Positions 6,384 to 14,145 of a stretch of 48,750 bases of DNA are shown here, in pieces. Below the pieces are notes generated by a model. The model was not told where the DNA came from. It did no database searches and worked only from the letters and a program-made list of their open reading frames with translations. Position 1 is the stretch's first letter, and each line of letters starts with the position of its first letter. A program made the position numbers and the translations under genes. Source of the stretch: DASXTB01 sp036505615 (lineage in GTDB: Bacteria; Acidobacteriota; UBA6911; JACQSX01); contig DASXTB010000320.1 in assembly GCA_036505615.1 (NCBI GenBank), positions 1 to 48,750 of the forward strand, written 5' to 3'.

Positions 6384-9005
6384 ATGCCGGAAAGTAGGGA
6401 GCTCAGTCTTCATTTTCTTCCCTGTCCCAGCAATCCCCGCCCTTTTGCGTTTGCTCTGCTGCTCTGTACGGGACTTGCAGCAAGCAAAGCTACCGCACTA
6501 GCCCGGACGGGCCCGCTCATTTCCTCAATCCAAACTGCCGGTGTCGCAGTCGGTGTAATATCAGCCAGTGCCGACCTTCCAGGCCTGCAAACAGATCGTC
6601 CTTTGCAGGGAAAATCCAAGCTCCTGGTAACCGTCTCCGATGAAAACAGCGTCGCAGTTCAGGACGCGCAAGTTACTCTCGAGAAGGCTGGAACCGGCGG
6701 TGAGTTCAAGGGTCTGACTAATCATGCCGGCCAGTGCGAAATAAGAGAACTAAGTGCCGGCGTTTATCACCTGCTTGTGCAGAAAGAGGGATTTTATGCG
6801 GTCGAAGTGAAAGACCTGCGCCTGAGCGAGATGCCAAGCGTCGAGCCCGCGCCCGATGTCGAGGTGACCCTCAATCACATACAGGAATTTTCAGAACTGG
6901 TCGATGTCGTTGAATCCCCTCCCATCATAGATCCGGCAAAGACTTCGGCCAGTGAGAAACTTTCCAGCCAGGAGATCATCAATCTCCCCTACCCTTCGAC
7001 GCGCGATTTCCGGAATGTCCTTCCACTTATTCCTGGCGTGCTGCAGGACAGCGATGGCCAGATACACCCGGCCGGTTCGGCCACCTATCAGGTCCAGGAC
7101 CAACTTGATGGATTCAACATCACGCATCCGGTGACGGGAACGCTTGACGTGCGATTGAGCGTCGACGCGCTGCGCTCGATGCAGGTAGAAACCAGCCGCT
7201 ATTCGGCCGAGTACGGGAAAGGGTCGGGCGGTGTCGTCCGTCTGGAGACAGGAATGGGTGATGATCGATATCGTTTCTCTGCCACCAATTTCATCCCCTC
7301 GTTTCAGACCAGCCAGGGCTTTAGCGTGGACAAATGGACTCCACGGGCCACCTTGTCGGGCCCGCTTCACAAAGGGCGCGCCTGGTTCTTTGAAGGGATC
7401 GACGGCGAGTATGATCTGAACTTTCTCCATGAACTTCCGGCGGGTGCCAACGAAAGTTCCGTCTGGAGAATGAATAGTCTGACCAAAGCACAGATAAATC
7501 CCAGTTCAAGCAATTTCTTGACTGCCAGCTTTCTGGTCAATCAGTTTAACTCCGCTCATGCCGGGCTGTCCCGCTTCACCCCGCTGGAGACCACGACGGA
7601 CCAACGGCAGAAGGCGTATTTGTTCACGCTGAAGGATCAGAGTTACTTTTCAAACGGCATGTTGCTGGAGATCGGCTGGGGCGTAAATCAATTCAGCGAT
7701 GACAAGAAACCGCGCGGAGACCTTCGCTATGTGATTCGGCCGGACGGCACATCCGGAAATTTTTTTGAGACGGCCGGCGCCAGTACACGGCGTCTCCAAG
7801 GGATCGCCAATCTGTTTCTGCCAGAGCTGCAGTGGCATGGCCGGCACGAATTCAAACTGGGCGTCGATATGGACCGAATCGTTTACCATCAGTCCTTCAA
7901 CAGGCAGCCGATCTCAGTTCTGCGTAAAGATGGAACGCTTCTTCGCCAGATTAACTTCACCGGGGAAAGTGATTTCAGCAAGAACAATTTTGAGTCGAGC
8001 GCATTTGCGCAGGATCGCTGGCATCTGTCTACTCGTCTTCTGGCCGAACTCGGTATCCGTTTCGATTGGGACCAGATTGTCCGCCGTGCGTTGCTATCTC
8101 CTCGTTTTGCCTCCAGCTATCTCCTGTCGCGGACGGGCGAGACGAAAATTTCCGCGGGAATAGGACTGTTTTACGACGCAACGAATCTTGACTTCGTAAC
8201 CCGTCCTCTGGCGGGACAGCGGCTGGACCGCTCCTATGCCGGTGACGGCCGGACGCCCGTGGGACCTGGCCTGGAAACCGCATTTCAGGTGGATGAGCAG
8301 AATCTGAAAGCTCCGCGCTTCCTAAACTGGAGCCTGGGCCTGGAGCACAAATTGCCGGGCTCAGTCTTCTTGCGCGCCGAATTTGTGCAGAAGCGCGGCC
8401 GTGATGGTTTTGCTTTTTTCAGCAGAGCCATTGATCGAGCCGGCGTGCCGCTCAATATCTTTGAGCTGCACAATGAGCGTCGCGATCGCTACCATTCATT
8501 TGAGCTTACAGCGCGCCGAATGTTCAAAGGGAACCACGAGTTTTTGGCTTCTTACGTGCGCTCGTCGGCACGCTCGAACGCCGTGATTGATTTCAACATT
8601 GGCAATCCGGTCTTTGGTCCGCAGTCAGGGGGCCCCCTCCCGTGGGACGCGCCCAACCGCTTCCTCTCCTGGGGCTGGCTGCCGTTGGTTCATGGTTTTG
8701 ATCTGGCATATTCAGCCGAGTGGCGTGACGGGTTTCCGTTCAACCTGATTAACCAGGAACAGAGAATTGTAGGAAACCCTAATTCGCGCCGTTTTCCGGA
8801 TTATTTTTCCCTGAACGTGCACGTAGAGCGGCGCTTTAAATTGCTCGGTTCCCAGTGGGCGTTGCGTGCGGGGTTCAACAATATAACCGATCGGGAAAAT
8901 GCAACCGTAGTCAACAACAACATCGACTCACCGGAATTTCTAACCTATGGCGCCCTGCAGCATCGCGCCTTTACCGGACGCATTCGATTCCTGGGGCGAA
9001 AGTGA
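6384..9005 (+). CDS. TonB-dependent receptor with carboxypeptidase-regulatory-like domain
   Basis: This is a large outer-membrane beta-barrel of the Oar-like class abundant in Acidobacteriota. The 873 residues begin with a signal-like hydrophobic stretch (about 20-41), then a CarboxypepD_reg-like/CnaB fold (about 75-165; VTLEKAGTGGEF, GVYHLLVQKEGF). A plug domain follows (about 195-310; LPYPSTRDFRNVLPLIPGV, DGFNITHP, YSAEYGKGSGGVV), then the barrel, which ends in an aromatic-rich strand GRIRFLGRK. No clear TonB box is visible. The substrate cannot be told from sequence. It follows phoU on the same strand after 333 bases, so a link to phosphate uptake is possible, but I see no Pho-like box before it. 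Confidence 0.88.
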   Translation: MPESRELSLHFLPCPSNPRPFAFALLLCTGLAASKATALARTGPLISSIQTAGVAVGVISASADLPGLQTDRPLQGKSKLLVTVSDENSVAVQDAQVTLEKAGTGGEFKGLTNHAGQCEIRELSAGVYHLLVQKEGFYAVEVKDLRLSEMPSVEPAPDVEVTLNHIQEFSELVDVVESPPIIDPAKTSASEKLSSQEIINLPYPSTRDFRNVLPLIPGVLQDSDGQIHPAGSATYQVQDQLDGFNITHPVTGTLDVRLSVDALRSMQVETSRYSAEYGKGSGGVVRLETGMGDDRYRFSATNFIPSFQTSQGFSVDKWTPRATLSGPLHKGRAWFFEGIDGEYDLNFLHELPAGANESSVWRMNSLTKAQINPSSSNFLTASFLVNQFNSAHAGLSRFTPLETTTDQRQKAYLFTLKDQSYFSNGMLLEIGWGVNQFSDDKKPRGDLRYVIRPDGTSGNFFETAGASTRRLQGIANLFLPELQWHGRHEFKLGVDMDRIVYHQSFNRQPISVLRKDGTLLRQINFTGESDFSKNNFESSAFAQDRWHLSTRLLAELGIRFDWDQIVRRALLSPRFASSYLLSRTGETKISAGIGLFYDATNLDFVTRPLAGQRLDRSYAGDGRTPVGPGLETAFQVDEQNLKAPRFLNWSLGLEHKLPGSVFLRAEFVQKRGRDGFAFFSRAIDRAGVPLNIFELHNERRDRYHSFELTARRMFKGNHEFLASYVRSSARSNAVIDFNIGNPVFGPQSGGPLPWDAPNRFLSWGWLPLVHGFDLAYSAEWRDGFPFNLINQEQRIVGNPNSRRFPDYFSLNVHVERRFKLLGSQWALRAGFNNITDRENATVVNNNIDSPEFLTYGALQHRAFTGRIRFLGRK

Positions 9006-9112
9006 TTTTTCATCTTTGCTCCTTCCCGGCATAACAAAACTGCCCCCACGCCAAGTTTGCGACCAAAAAGAGCAAAAATCCAGCCCCACCGATTTATACC
9101 TGCGATTCGCCG

Positions 9113-9118
9113 TATAAT
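9113..9118 (+). promoter_or_regulatory. Possible cassette-array promoter (-10)
   Basis: A perfect TATAAT lies 28 bases upstream of the first GTTAGGC recombination core, in a gap between the receptor gene and the first cassette. No good -35 is visible at 16-18 bases. By position it could act like an integron Pc promoter. Confidence 0.3.
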
Positions 9119-9146
9119 AAGGCCGGTTTTCGCAAGTAGACTTTGA

Positions 9147-9153
9147 GTTAGGC
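9147..9153 (+). other. Integron recombination core (attI or upstream attC remnant)
   Basis: GTTAGGC matches the integron core consensus GTTRRRY and marks the left edge of the first cassette, nine bases before its ATG. No integrase gene and no full attC structure are found upstream, so this is either a decayed attI or the R' end of a lost attC. Confidence 0.55.
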
Positions 9154-9161
9154 GGCGCAGG

Positions 9162-9773
9162 ATGGAGGCAGTACCTCGCGTGTGTGAACCTGAGCGAATC
9201 GCCATCGTGGACCTTGCAGACGACCTACAGGTTCGAAAGCAGCGGATCTTCAAGATTCTTCCGCGTCTCGGCATTCGTCCTACACAACGACGGGAAGCGA
9301 GCCGCGGCAATCAGAACGTAGCCACCGTGAGTCAGGCGGAGGCGATTGCTATTCGCGCGGAAATCGAGAAGTCAGCGGGTAGGCCATCTGACAACAGTTC
9401 TCTGTCCGCTGCCACGGCCGCCTTCTACTCCGATGATGTAGGGTTCTTCTACCTCATCCAGCTTGAGCCAGAACACGACCCTGGGCGCTTCAAGCTCGGG
9501 TTCACAATGGATCTTGACGGCCGGCTGCAGAAGCACCGCTGCTCAGCTCCCTTCGCCCAGTACGTCGGCACCTGGCCCTGCAAGCGTGTGTGGGAGCGCG
9601 CGGCAATCGACTGCGTGACCAACGCGTGTGCGCAACTCCATACCGAGGTGTTTCGAGCAGCGTCGCTCGAACAGATCGCCGCGCTGGCAAAGTCGTTTTT
9701 CTCGATAATGCCGAATCTGGATGAGGGCTCAGGAGATGATCAGGAACCGGAGACAGACGAGCAGGCCGGCTAA
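9162..9773 (+). CDS. Cassette gene 1: HTH plus GIY-YIG (T5orf172-like) protein
   Basis: The 203-residue product has an N-terminal helix-turn-helix-like segment (about 15-45; LADDLQVRKQRIFKILPRLG) and a C-terminal domain (about 95-180) resembling the T5orf172/MUG113 branch of the GIY-YIG fold: GFFYLIQL, then KLGFTMDLDGRLQKH with the expected Arg, then Glu in LHTEVFRA. These proteins are putative nucleases or nucleic-acid-binding proteins. The gene starts nine bases after the GTTAGGC core and its TAA stop lies inside GGCTAAC, exactly as in integron cassettes. It appears intact, unlike its neighbours. No strong ribosome site is visible. Confidence 0.7.
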   Translation: MEAVPRVCEPERIAIVDLADDLQVRKQRIFKILPRLGIRPTQRREASRGNQNVATVSQAEAIAIRAEIEKSAGRPSDNSSLSAATAAFYSDDVGFFYLIQLEPEHDPGRFKLGFTMDLDGRLQKHRCSAPFAQYVGTWPCKRVWERAAIDCVTNACAQLHTEVFRAASLEQIAALAKSFFSIMPNLDEGSGDDQEPETDEQAG

Positions 9774-9787
9774 CAACCGCGTTAGCC
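9768..9787 (+). other. Remnant attC site (20 bp)
   Basis: GGCTAAC (9768-9774) and GTTAGCC (9781-9787) are perfect complements separated by six bases. They occupy the place of the R'' and R' boxes of an attC site, but the L boxes and the apical stem are missing. The first contains the stop codon of cassette gene 1. Confidence 0.6.
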
Positions 9788-9804
9788 GACAAATCGAGCA
9801 TCGC

Positions 9805-10503
9805 ATGGGAAGAGAAAAGAGCATCAACGCGCTGCTAGCCAAGGCCGAACAACAGATCGCGCAAATTGAGAAGGAGTACCGGAACAGTCTCCACGTGCAA
9901 GCGATCGATCCGGCGTTGAGGGTTGATATTAAGAACGCGTGCGAGAACATTCGCTCCGTGCTTGACTACATCGCGCGAGACATACGCGGACGGTACTGTC
10001 CGAACGCATCCGCTAACGCGCGGTTTTACTTCCCAATTCTGCCTGACCAGAATACGTTCGATAAACGGGTGGACGAGTGGTTTCTCGGTTTGCGGCAAGC
10101 GGCACCGAAAGTCATCGCCGCTCTGCAAGCCTGTCAGCCTTTCCAGCCCGATTATGAGTGGCTCGGGCAGTTCAATCAAGTTAATAACGAGAATAAGCAC
10201 GGTGACCTCGTTGAGCAGACTCGCACTGAGTCGGTTCGCACGACGGTTACGGGTCAAGGCGGCGGGCAAGTTAGTTGGGGGCCGGGGGTGACATTTGGAT
10301 CCGGCGTTTCAATTATGGGGGTGCCAGTCGATCCGAGAACACAGTTGCCTGTTCCTGATCCGTCAATTCGAGTCGAACGGGTGGTGGGTCGATTTTCAGT
10401 TCGCTGGTCTTGGCGTCTCAGCCCTGGCGTTGCTAAAGTGGGCGCTTGCAGGTGTTCGACGGATCGAAGCCAGTATTCGACCGCTGTTGTAAACGCCGGC
10501 TAA
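9805..10503 (+). pseudogene. Cassette gene 2: hypothetical protein, probable frameshift near its 3' end
   Basis: I do not recognise a function. From ATG 9805 the product is 232 residues: a helical N-terminal half (ENIRSVLDYIARDIRGRYCP), NNENKHGDL in the middle, then a Gly-rich stretch GGGQVSWGPGVTFGSG. After about 10380 this frame gives an unconvincing tail rich in Arg, Cys and Ser. The next frame gives WVDFQFAGLGVSALALLKWA and onward to a stop at 10492, an amphipathic sequence that looks like the true C-terminus. The switch lies in a GGGTGGTGGGTC run, where one extra base would explain it. The open frame's TAA falls inside the GGCTAAC of the next attC. A start at 9721 would run through the previous attC and is unlikely. 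Confidence 0.65.
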
Positions 10504-10593
10504 CAAGCCGCTGCAGCCGACGAGCGGCGGCACGAGCGAAAATGCTTGAGAGGCAAGTCTATGCCGCTCGCGGCTGAGCGGCAGGCGTTAGCC
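10498..10593 (+). other. attC recombination site (96 bp)
   Basis: Complementary ends GGCTAAC (10498-10504) and GTTAGCC (10587-10593) enclose L-box-like sequences GCCGCTGCAGCCGAC on the left and GCGGCTGAGCGGC on the right, which pair with one or two bulged bases. A central arm is formed by GAGCGGC with GCCGCTC. This is the standard folded architecture of an integron cassette attC site. Confidence 0.88.
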
Positions 10594-10611
10594 GGAGAGA
10601 AAGATACATTC

Positions 10612-11355
10612 ATGAATCCTGATCGAACGGAACTTGAGTGGACATACGATCCACCGGATCTTTTCGAAGTTCCATACCGTCACTCGGATACCGAGGTCGA
10701 ACTCGTATTCGATGGCGGGAAAGCGCTTGCGACTTTGAAGACCCCAACAACCTCTGTATCGGCCGATCTTGAGGAACGGGTCAAGATGCTTGTCGAGAGC
10801 ATTCTCCTGGTCCGTCAGCTTCAGGTGCATCGCACGTAGAGTCTGAGTGGTCCACGAATCTACCAGCACTCGGCCGGCCGTAAGAATGTGTTTATTCGTG
10901 TGGCCGGCGTGATGGCACTTGGGGGGCAGGCGGACGTCGTTGCGCGAGATGCTGCAGGCAATATTCTTCACGACTCGAGAGCTGAACGGATCGCCCGGGA
11001 TGTTGACTTGCTAGACGCGGTGTCACCGAAGCTAGCCTGCTCAACCGTCCTGCGACGATTATTCGAGAGCTATTCGCGTTCGGTGGCAAATCCGACCGAC
11101 GAGTTCGTGTATCTTTACGAAGTCCGCGACCGGTTGTCTGCCCACTATGGTGGAGAGCAGGCTGCACGGAATGCATTACAAATCACCAAGAACGATTGGC
11201 AGCGCCTTGGCCTTCTCGCGAACGTCGAACCACTTGTGCAAGGCCGTCATCGCGGCAAACACTCTAGGGGCCAAAGGGTTGCCACTCGCGCCGAGTTGGA
11301 AGACGCCAGAAGACTTGTTTGTGAATGGATCATCGCTTTTGCGCGGATAGTCTAA
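10612..11355 (+). pseudogene. Cassette gene 3: hypothetical protein interrupted by in-frame TAG
   Basis: Two open frames, 10612-10839 (75 residues) and 10888-11355 (155 residues from a GTG), lie in the same frame, split only by TAG at 10837. Read through the TAG they form one product of about 247 residues. The joined sequence reads smoothly across the break: VRQLQVHRT, stop, then SLSGPRIYQHSAGRKN, followed by DVVARDAAGNILHDSR, YLYEVRDRLSAHYGGEQAA and NDWQRLGLLANVEPLVQGRH. I recall uncharacterised proteins with this overall pattern, but none with a known role. I read it as one gene with a nonsense mutation. Two separate genes or suppression of TAG are less likely. The final stop overlaps GTCTAAC at the edge of the next attC. 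Confidence 0.7.
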
Positions 11356-11364
11356 CGAGCCATC

Positions 11365-11441
11365 GCCGGCTAACCCCGCGCTGGAGCCGTCGGCGCTAGG
11401 GTCACGGAAGCGCCGCGGCTCAGCGCGAATCGTTAGCTGGC
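11365..11441 (+). other. attC recombination site (about 77 bp)
   Basis: GCCGGCTAAC (11365-11374) pairs with GTTAGCTGGC (11432-11441) with one mismatch. Inside, CCGCGCTGGAGCCG pairs with CGGCTCAGCGCG, leaving one extrahelical base as in typical attC sites. A short apical stem GGCGC/GCGCC completes the fold. It bounds cassette 3 on the right. Confidence 0.85.
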
Positions 11442-11512
11442 TCACGGTCCCTGGGCGGGCAGTTGATTTGCAGTGCGTTTCTCGCCGTTTCATTGAACAA
11501 TAAGATGCGTGC

Positions 11513-11653
11513 ATGTCAGAAATCAGCCGGTTTTTCGGTATCATTATTCGCATGTATGCGGAGGCAGAGACGCCACACCACAGACGACATTTTCACGCGT
11601 ACTATCAAGAGGATGTGGGGATCTATAATGATTCACCCAATCTATCGTGTTGA
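11513..11653 (+). pseudogene. Truncated DUF4160 gene
   Basis: A 46-residue frame begins MSEISRFFGIIIRMYAEAE and continues PHHRRHFHAYYQEDVGIY, which is the N-terminal half of the DUF4160 family (normally about 80-90 residues). It then runs into unrelated residues NDSPNLSC and stops inside the following DUF2442 gene, overlapping its ATG by 26 bases. DUF4160 and DUF2442 genes are often paired. Here the 3' half of the first has apparently been deleted right up to the start of the second. Function unknown. Confidence 0.65.
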
Positions 11654-11924
11654 GTCGTTTGAAATCGTCGCACCCTGCACGATGCGTGTCCAATTCGATG
11701 ACAATACGGAGCAGACGATCAACTTTGAGCCGGTTTTGGCGGGGGAGCTATACAGACCGTTGCGTGACTTGTCGCTCTTCAATCAGGTTCGGATTGATCC
11801 TGAGGTTCACACTTTGGTTTGGCCCACTGGTGCCGACTCTGATCCCGCCACACTGCACGACTGGCCACAGTTTGTTGGAGCGTTGACCGCCCGTGCTCGA
11901 AGATGGGATTTAGTACAAGCATGA
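11628..11924 (+). CDS. DUF2442 domain protein (cassette gene 4)
   Basis: The 98-residue product reads YRVESFEIVAPCTMRVQFDD, then INFEPVLAGELYRPLRDL, then VHTLVWPTGADSDPATLHDW, the pattern of DUF2442 proteins. Their role is unknown; they commonly sit beside DUF4160, and pairs are suspected to be toxin-antitoxin-like. Here the partner is truncated, so this may be an orphan. ATG 11628 aligns with the family start; ATG 11613 is possible. No attC closes this cassette downstream. Confidence 0.75.
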   Translation: MIHPIYRVESFEIVAPCTMRVQFDDNTEQTINFEPVLAGELYRPLRDLSLFNQVRIDPEVHTLVWPTGADSDPATLHDWPQFVGALTARARRWDLVQA

Positions 11925-12028
11925 GACGTGCCTAGTTTGACGCCAGTTAACCATCGGCATGCAGACGATGCCACCGCGATTCCCTAAGTTTGACAGATAT
12001 ACTGGCGCGCGGCTGCTTCTCAGTTAAA

Positions 12029-12063
12029 ATCAACTTGACAATGTATTCTCACAAGTTGATAAG
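12029..12063 (+). promoter_or_regulatory. hicBA promoter inside a palindromic operator
   Basis: ATCAACTTG (12029-12037) and CAAGTTGAT (12052-12060) are perfect 9-base inverted repeats 14 bases apart. TTGACA (12035-12040), a perfect -35, overlaps the left arm and GATAAG (12058-12063), a fair -10 at 17 bases spacing, overlaps the right arm. A repressor bound here would block the promoter, as expected for autoregulation by the HicB antitoxin. Confidence 0.65.
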
Positions 12064-12084
12064 ATCTCGGCCGAGGATGTGACG

Positions 12085-12672
12085 ATGCCTATCCACCAAG
12101 AGGTACTGACGACCGCCAGACGCTTCTGCCGTGAGCGCAAAGTGTGGACGTTCACGCCGGAAGAAATAGTTCGCGCCCTTCCCCATCTGAACGAGCATTC
12201 CGTGCGGACCCACATCGTAAGCCGTTGTTGCGTTAACGCGCCCGTAAATCATCCACATAAGTGGAATTATTTTCGGAGGGTCGGGCGAGGACTCTACGAG
12301 ATCTTGCCAGCCTACCGCAAGGAACGTCCTGTTGTGGGCGCAGAACCGAACAACCGCGGGCGCAACAGGGAAAGATTGCGCCAGAACCGTATCGCAGAGT
12401 CGCCAGTTCAATATGGGCGCCGGCGCAGAGCAACTCTTCGAGCCTCGATCCATGCTGTGGTTCACCGAGATGAAGAAGCATACGTCGCTGAGTGCCTTGA
12501 GGTAGCAGTGGTAACACAGGGGAGGACGATCGATGAACTGATCTCCAATCTTCAGGAGGCAATTGCCCTTCACCTGCAAGGAGAAAACCTGGAAACCCTT
12601 GGTCTTTCCGAACCAATGGACCTGGTCGTTACCTACGAGCTCCCGCTTCCAATGGATGTCTCCGCGGCTTAG
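12085..12672 (+). CDS. hicB: HicB-type antitoxin with N-terminal winged-helix-like domain
   Basis: The C-terminal part of this 195-residue protein (about 119-190) is HicB-like: SIHAVVHRDEEAYVAECLEV, then GRTIDELISNLQEAIALHL. HicB neutralises the HicA mRNA interferase and usually binds DNA with a C-terminal helix-turn-helix or ribbon-helix-helix. Here the first 75 residues (FCRERKVWTFTPEEIVRALP, then SVRTHIVSRC and YFRRVGRGLYEI) look like a winged helix, joined by an Arg/Asn-rich linker (76-118). ATG 12085 has GAGG eight bases upstream. The gene overlaps hicA by 17 bases, with antitoxin first. DNA binding at the palindrome just upstream is inferred. Confidence 0.75.
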   Translation: MPIHQEVLTTARRFCRERKVWTFTPEEIVRALPHLNEHSVRTHIVSRCCVNAPVNHPHKWNYFRRVGRGLYEILPAYRKERPVVGAEPNNRGRNRERLRQNRIAESPVQYGRRRRATLRASIHAVVHRDEEAYVAECLEVAVVTQGRTIDELISNLQEAIALHLQGENLETLGLSEPMDLVVTYELPLPMDVSAA

Positions 12673-12904
12673 GCGGCTGACATCGCGCGAAGTGCTCCGC
12701 GCCTTGGGATCTTTCGGCTTCCAGGTGGTAGCCACACGCGGCAGCCACGCGAAGCTGCGGCGAGTTCTGCCGGGTGGCGGGGTTCAAACACTCACCATAC
12801 CTTTACACAAGAACCTCAGCACCGGCACCCTGCATGCGATCTTTCGCCAGGCGACGCGATTTGTGCCGGAGACCGAGTTGCGGCCATTGTTCTTTGCCGA
12901 CTGA
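12656..12904 (+). CDS. hicA: HicA-type mRNA interferase toxin
   Basis: HicA toxins are small double-stranded-RNA-binding-fold ribonucleases that cleave mRNA when not bound by HicB. The 82 residues show the family pattern: LTSREVLRALGSFGFQVV, GSHAKLRR with the catalytic His (His31), and TIPLHKNLSTGTLHAIFRQA. ATG 12656 lies within hicB, out of frame, giving a 17-base overlap and likely translational coupling. The length is normal and no lesion is seen. Confidence 0.85.
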   Translation: MSPRLRRLTSREVLRALGSFGFQVVATRGSHAKLRRVLPGGGVQTLTIPLHKNLSTGTLHAIFRQATRFVPETELRPLFFAD

Positions 12905-12915
12905 ATGATAATAAA

Positions 12916-13848
12916 TCACGTCGGGCGCGTCTTCCAGCGACGATGGAGCCACAACCACTGATCCGGATAACGTCGAATCCAGTTCTCCAGCGCGCTTGTA
13001 TATTGTTGCGTGATGCGTGGAATTTCTTCGGAAATGGGAGTGTTTGTCCGGGGATAGATCGTCTCCGATAAGTGAAGCGTGAAGCAGAATGGACGTTCGC
13101 GGACGGCGCACACCGGCACGATGGGAGCGCCGGTGCGAATCGACAGCAATGCCGGGGCGCGGGTGCTGGAGGCCGGAATGCCGAAGAAGTCCACAAAAAC
13201 TCCCTCTCGATGAGCATCCTGATCGACCAGATAGGCCACGTTGCCGCCGCGCCGGATTGTTCGGATTAGCTCGCCAACCGACCCTTCCTTGGTGACAACC
13301 GTCTGGCCGAACGCCTTACGACGACGCTCAACCCAACGGTCAAGATGCCGGTTATCCAATCGACGTGCGATCGATTGGATTGGGAAACCGAACGAGGCGC
13401 CTGCTGTCGCACCCAGGACCTCCCAGTTGCCCAGATGGCCGGTAACGAATATGACTCCTCCGCCGCGTTTCCGCAAGCCGGCCAGGTTCCGTTCGCTTTC
13501 TCCACTGACCGCGATGGGACACTCCCTTCGATCCGGCCGGGGAGGAAAGAGGAAAAACTCCGTCGCCGTTAAGGCGATGTGCTCAAAAACTCCGCGAAGA
13601 ATTTTTTCTCTCTCCTGTTCGGTGTAGCTGCTGGCTAGAGCGAGCGCTAGATTTTCTCGTCCCAGCCTGCGCCGTTCAATCAGACTCCAGCGCAATAGAG
13701 AAGCGGCCACATTGCGCGCAAAAACCGCCGCAGCCGTGGGCGGGAGTGCTGTGAATCCGGCGTAAAGAACGCGCGCCGACAAGTATTCCAGCAGATCTCT
13801 AAATTCCGATCGTCGATTTTTTAGCGGACCCATCTGATGATTATTCAC
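12916..13848 (-). CDS. Lipid A acyltransferase, LpxL/HtrB family
   Basis: This inner-membrane enzyme transfers a secondary acyl chain from acyl-ACP to a lipid A precursor. The 310 residues contain the H-x4-E catalytic motif in TGHLGNWE (His138, Glu143), then LVDQDAHREGVFVDFFG, and the conserved end WIRRYPDQWLWLHRRWKTRP. A hydrophobic N-terminal segment lies around residues 28-50. The frame opens at GTG 13848; ATG 13833 is equally plausible. It points away from the Ara4N-like genes and converges with hicA. A second family member lies at 39248. The exact acyl position cannot be assigned, so no symbol is given. Confidence 0.88.
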   Translation of the reverse strand: MNNHQMGPLKNRRSEFRDLLEYLSARVLYAGFTALPPTAAAVFARNVAASLLRWSLIERRRLGRENLALALASSYTEQEREKILRGVFEHIALTATEFFLFPPRPDRRECPIAVSGESERNLAGLRKRGGGVIFVTGHLGNWEVLGATAGASFGFPIQSIARRLDNRHLDRWVERRRKAFGQTVVTKEGSVGELIRTIRRGGNVAYLVDQDAHREGVFVDFFGIPASSTRAPALLSIRTGAPIVPVCAVRERPFCFTLHLSETIYPRTNTPISEEIPRITQQYTSALENWIRRYPDQWLWLHRRWKTRPT

Positions 13849-13928
13849 AAATATTTACCACAAGGGTTTAGAACGTGAAAAAAAATCAGAACCGCAACCG
13901 TCAGGGCGTGTGAAAAATTAATTGGATC

Positions 13929-14071
13929 GTACGGGCGGCCCTATGTGGCCGCCCGCTGCAACGCTGACGGGTTAGCCAAACAAATGGCGTAGTCCTCGGA
14001 TGCACTTGGGAACGGAGCCAAGGAAAATTCACTGCATTCTGCAGCGGGCGACCACACAGGGTCGCCCGTAC
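13929..14071. repeat. REPIN-like element, copy 2 (inverted relative to copy 1)
   Basis: Begins GTACGGGCGGCCC and ends GGGTCGCCCGTAC. Read on the minus strand it aligns over its whole length with 4289-4434: terminal hairpins match and the core shares TTTGTTTGGC and CAGCG-type blocks. It lies in the divergent gap between the acyltransferase and the arnB-like gene, where I see no gene. Confidence 0.85.
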
Positions 14072-14145
14072 AGATTCATCAATTTTCTATTGAGCCGCCC
14101 TGCGCAAGATGATTCAATTTAACATCTTTGACTCCAGGAATTCTC

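Noticed and set aside
11925..12027. A closing attC for cassette 4
   Set aside because: Only a direct repeat around AGTTTGAC is present; there is no complementary R''/R' pair and no L boxes.
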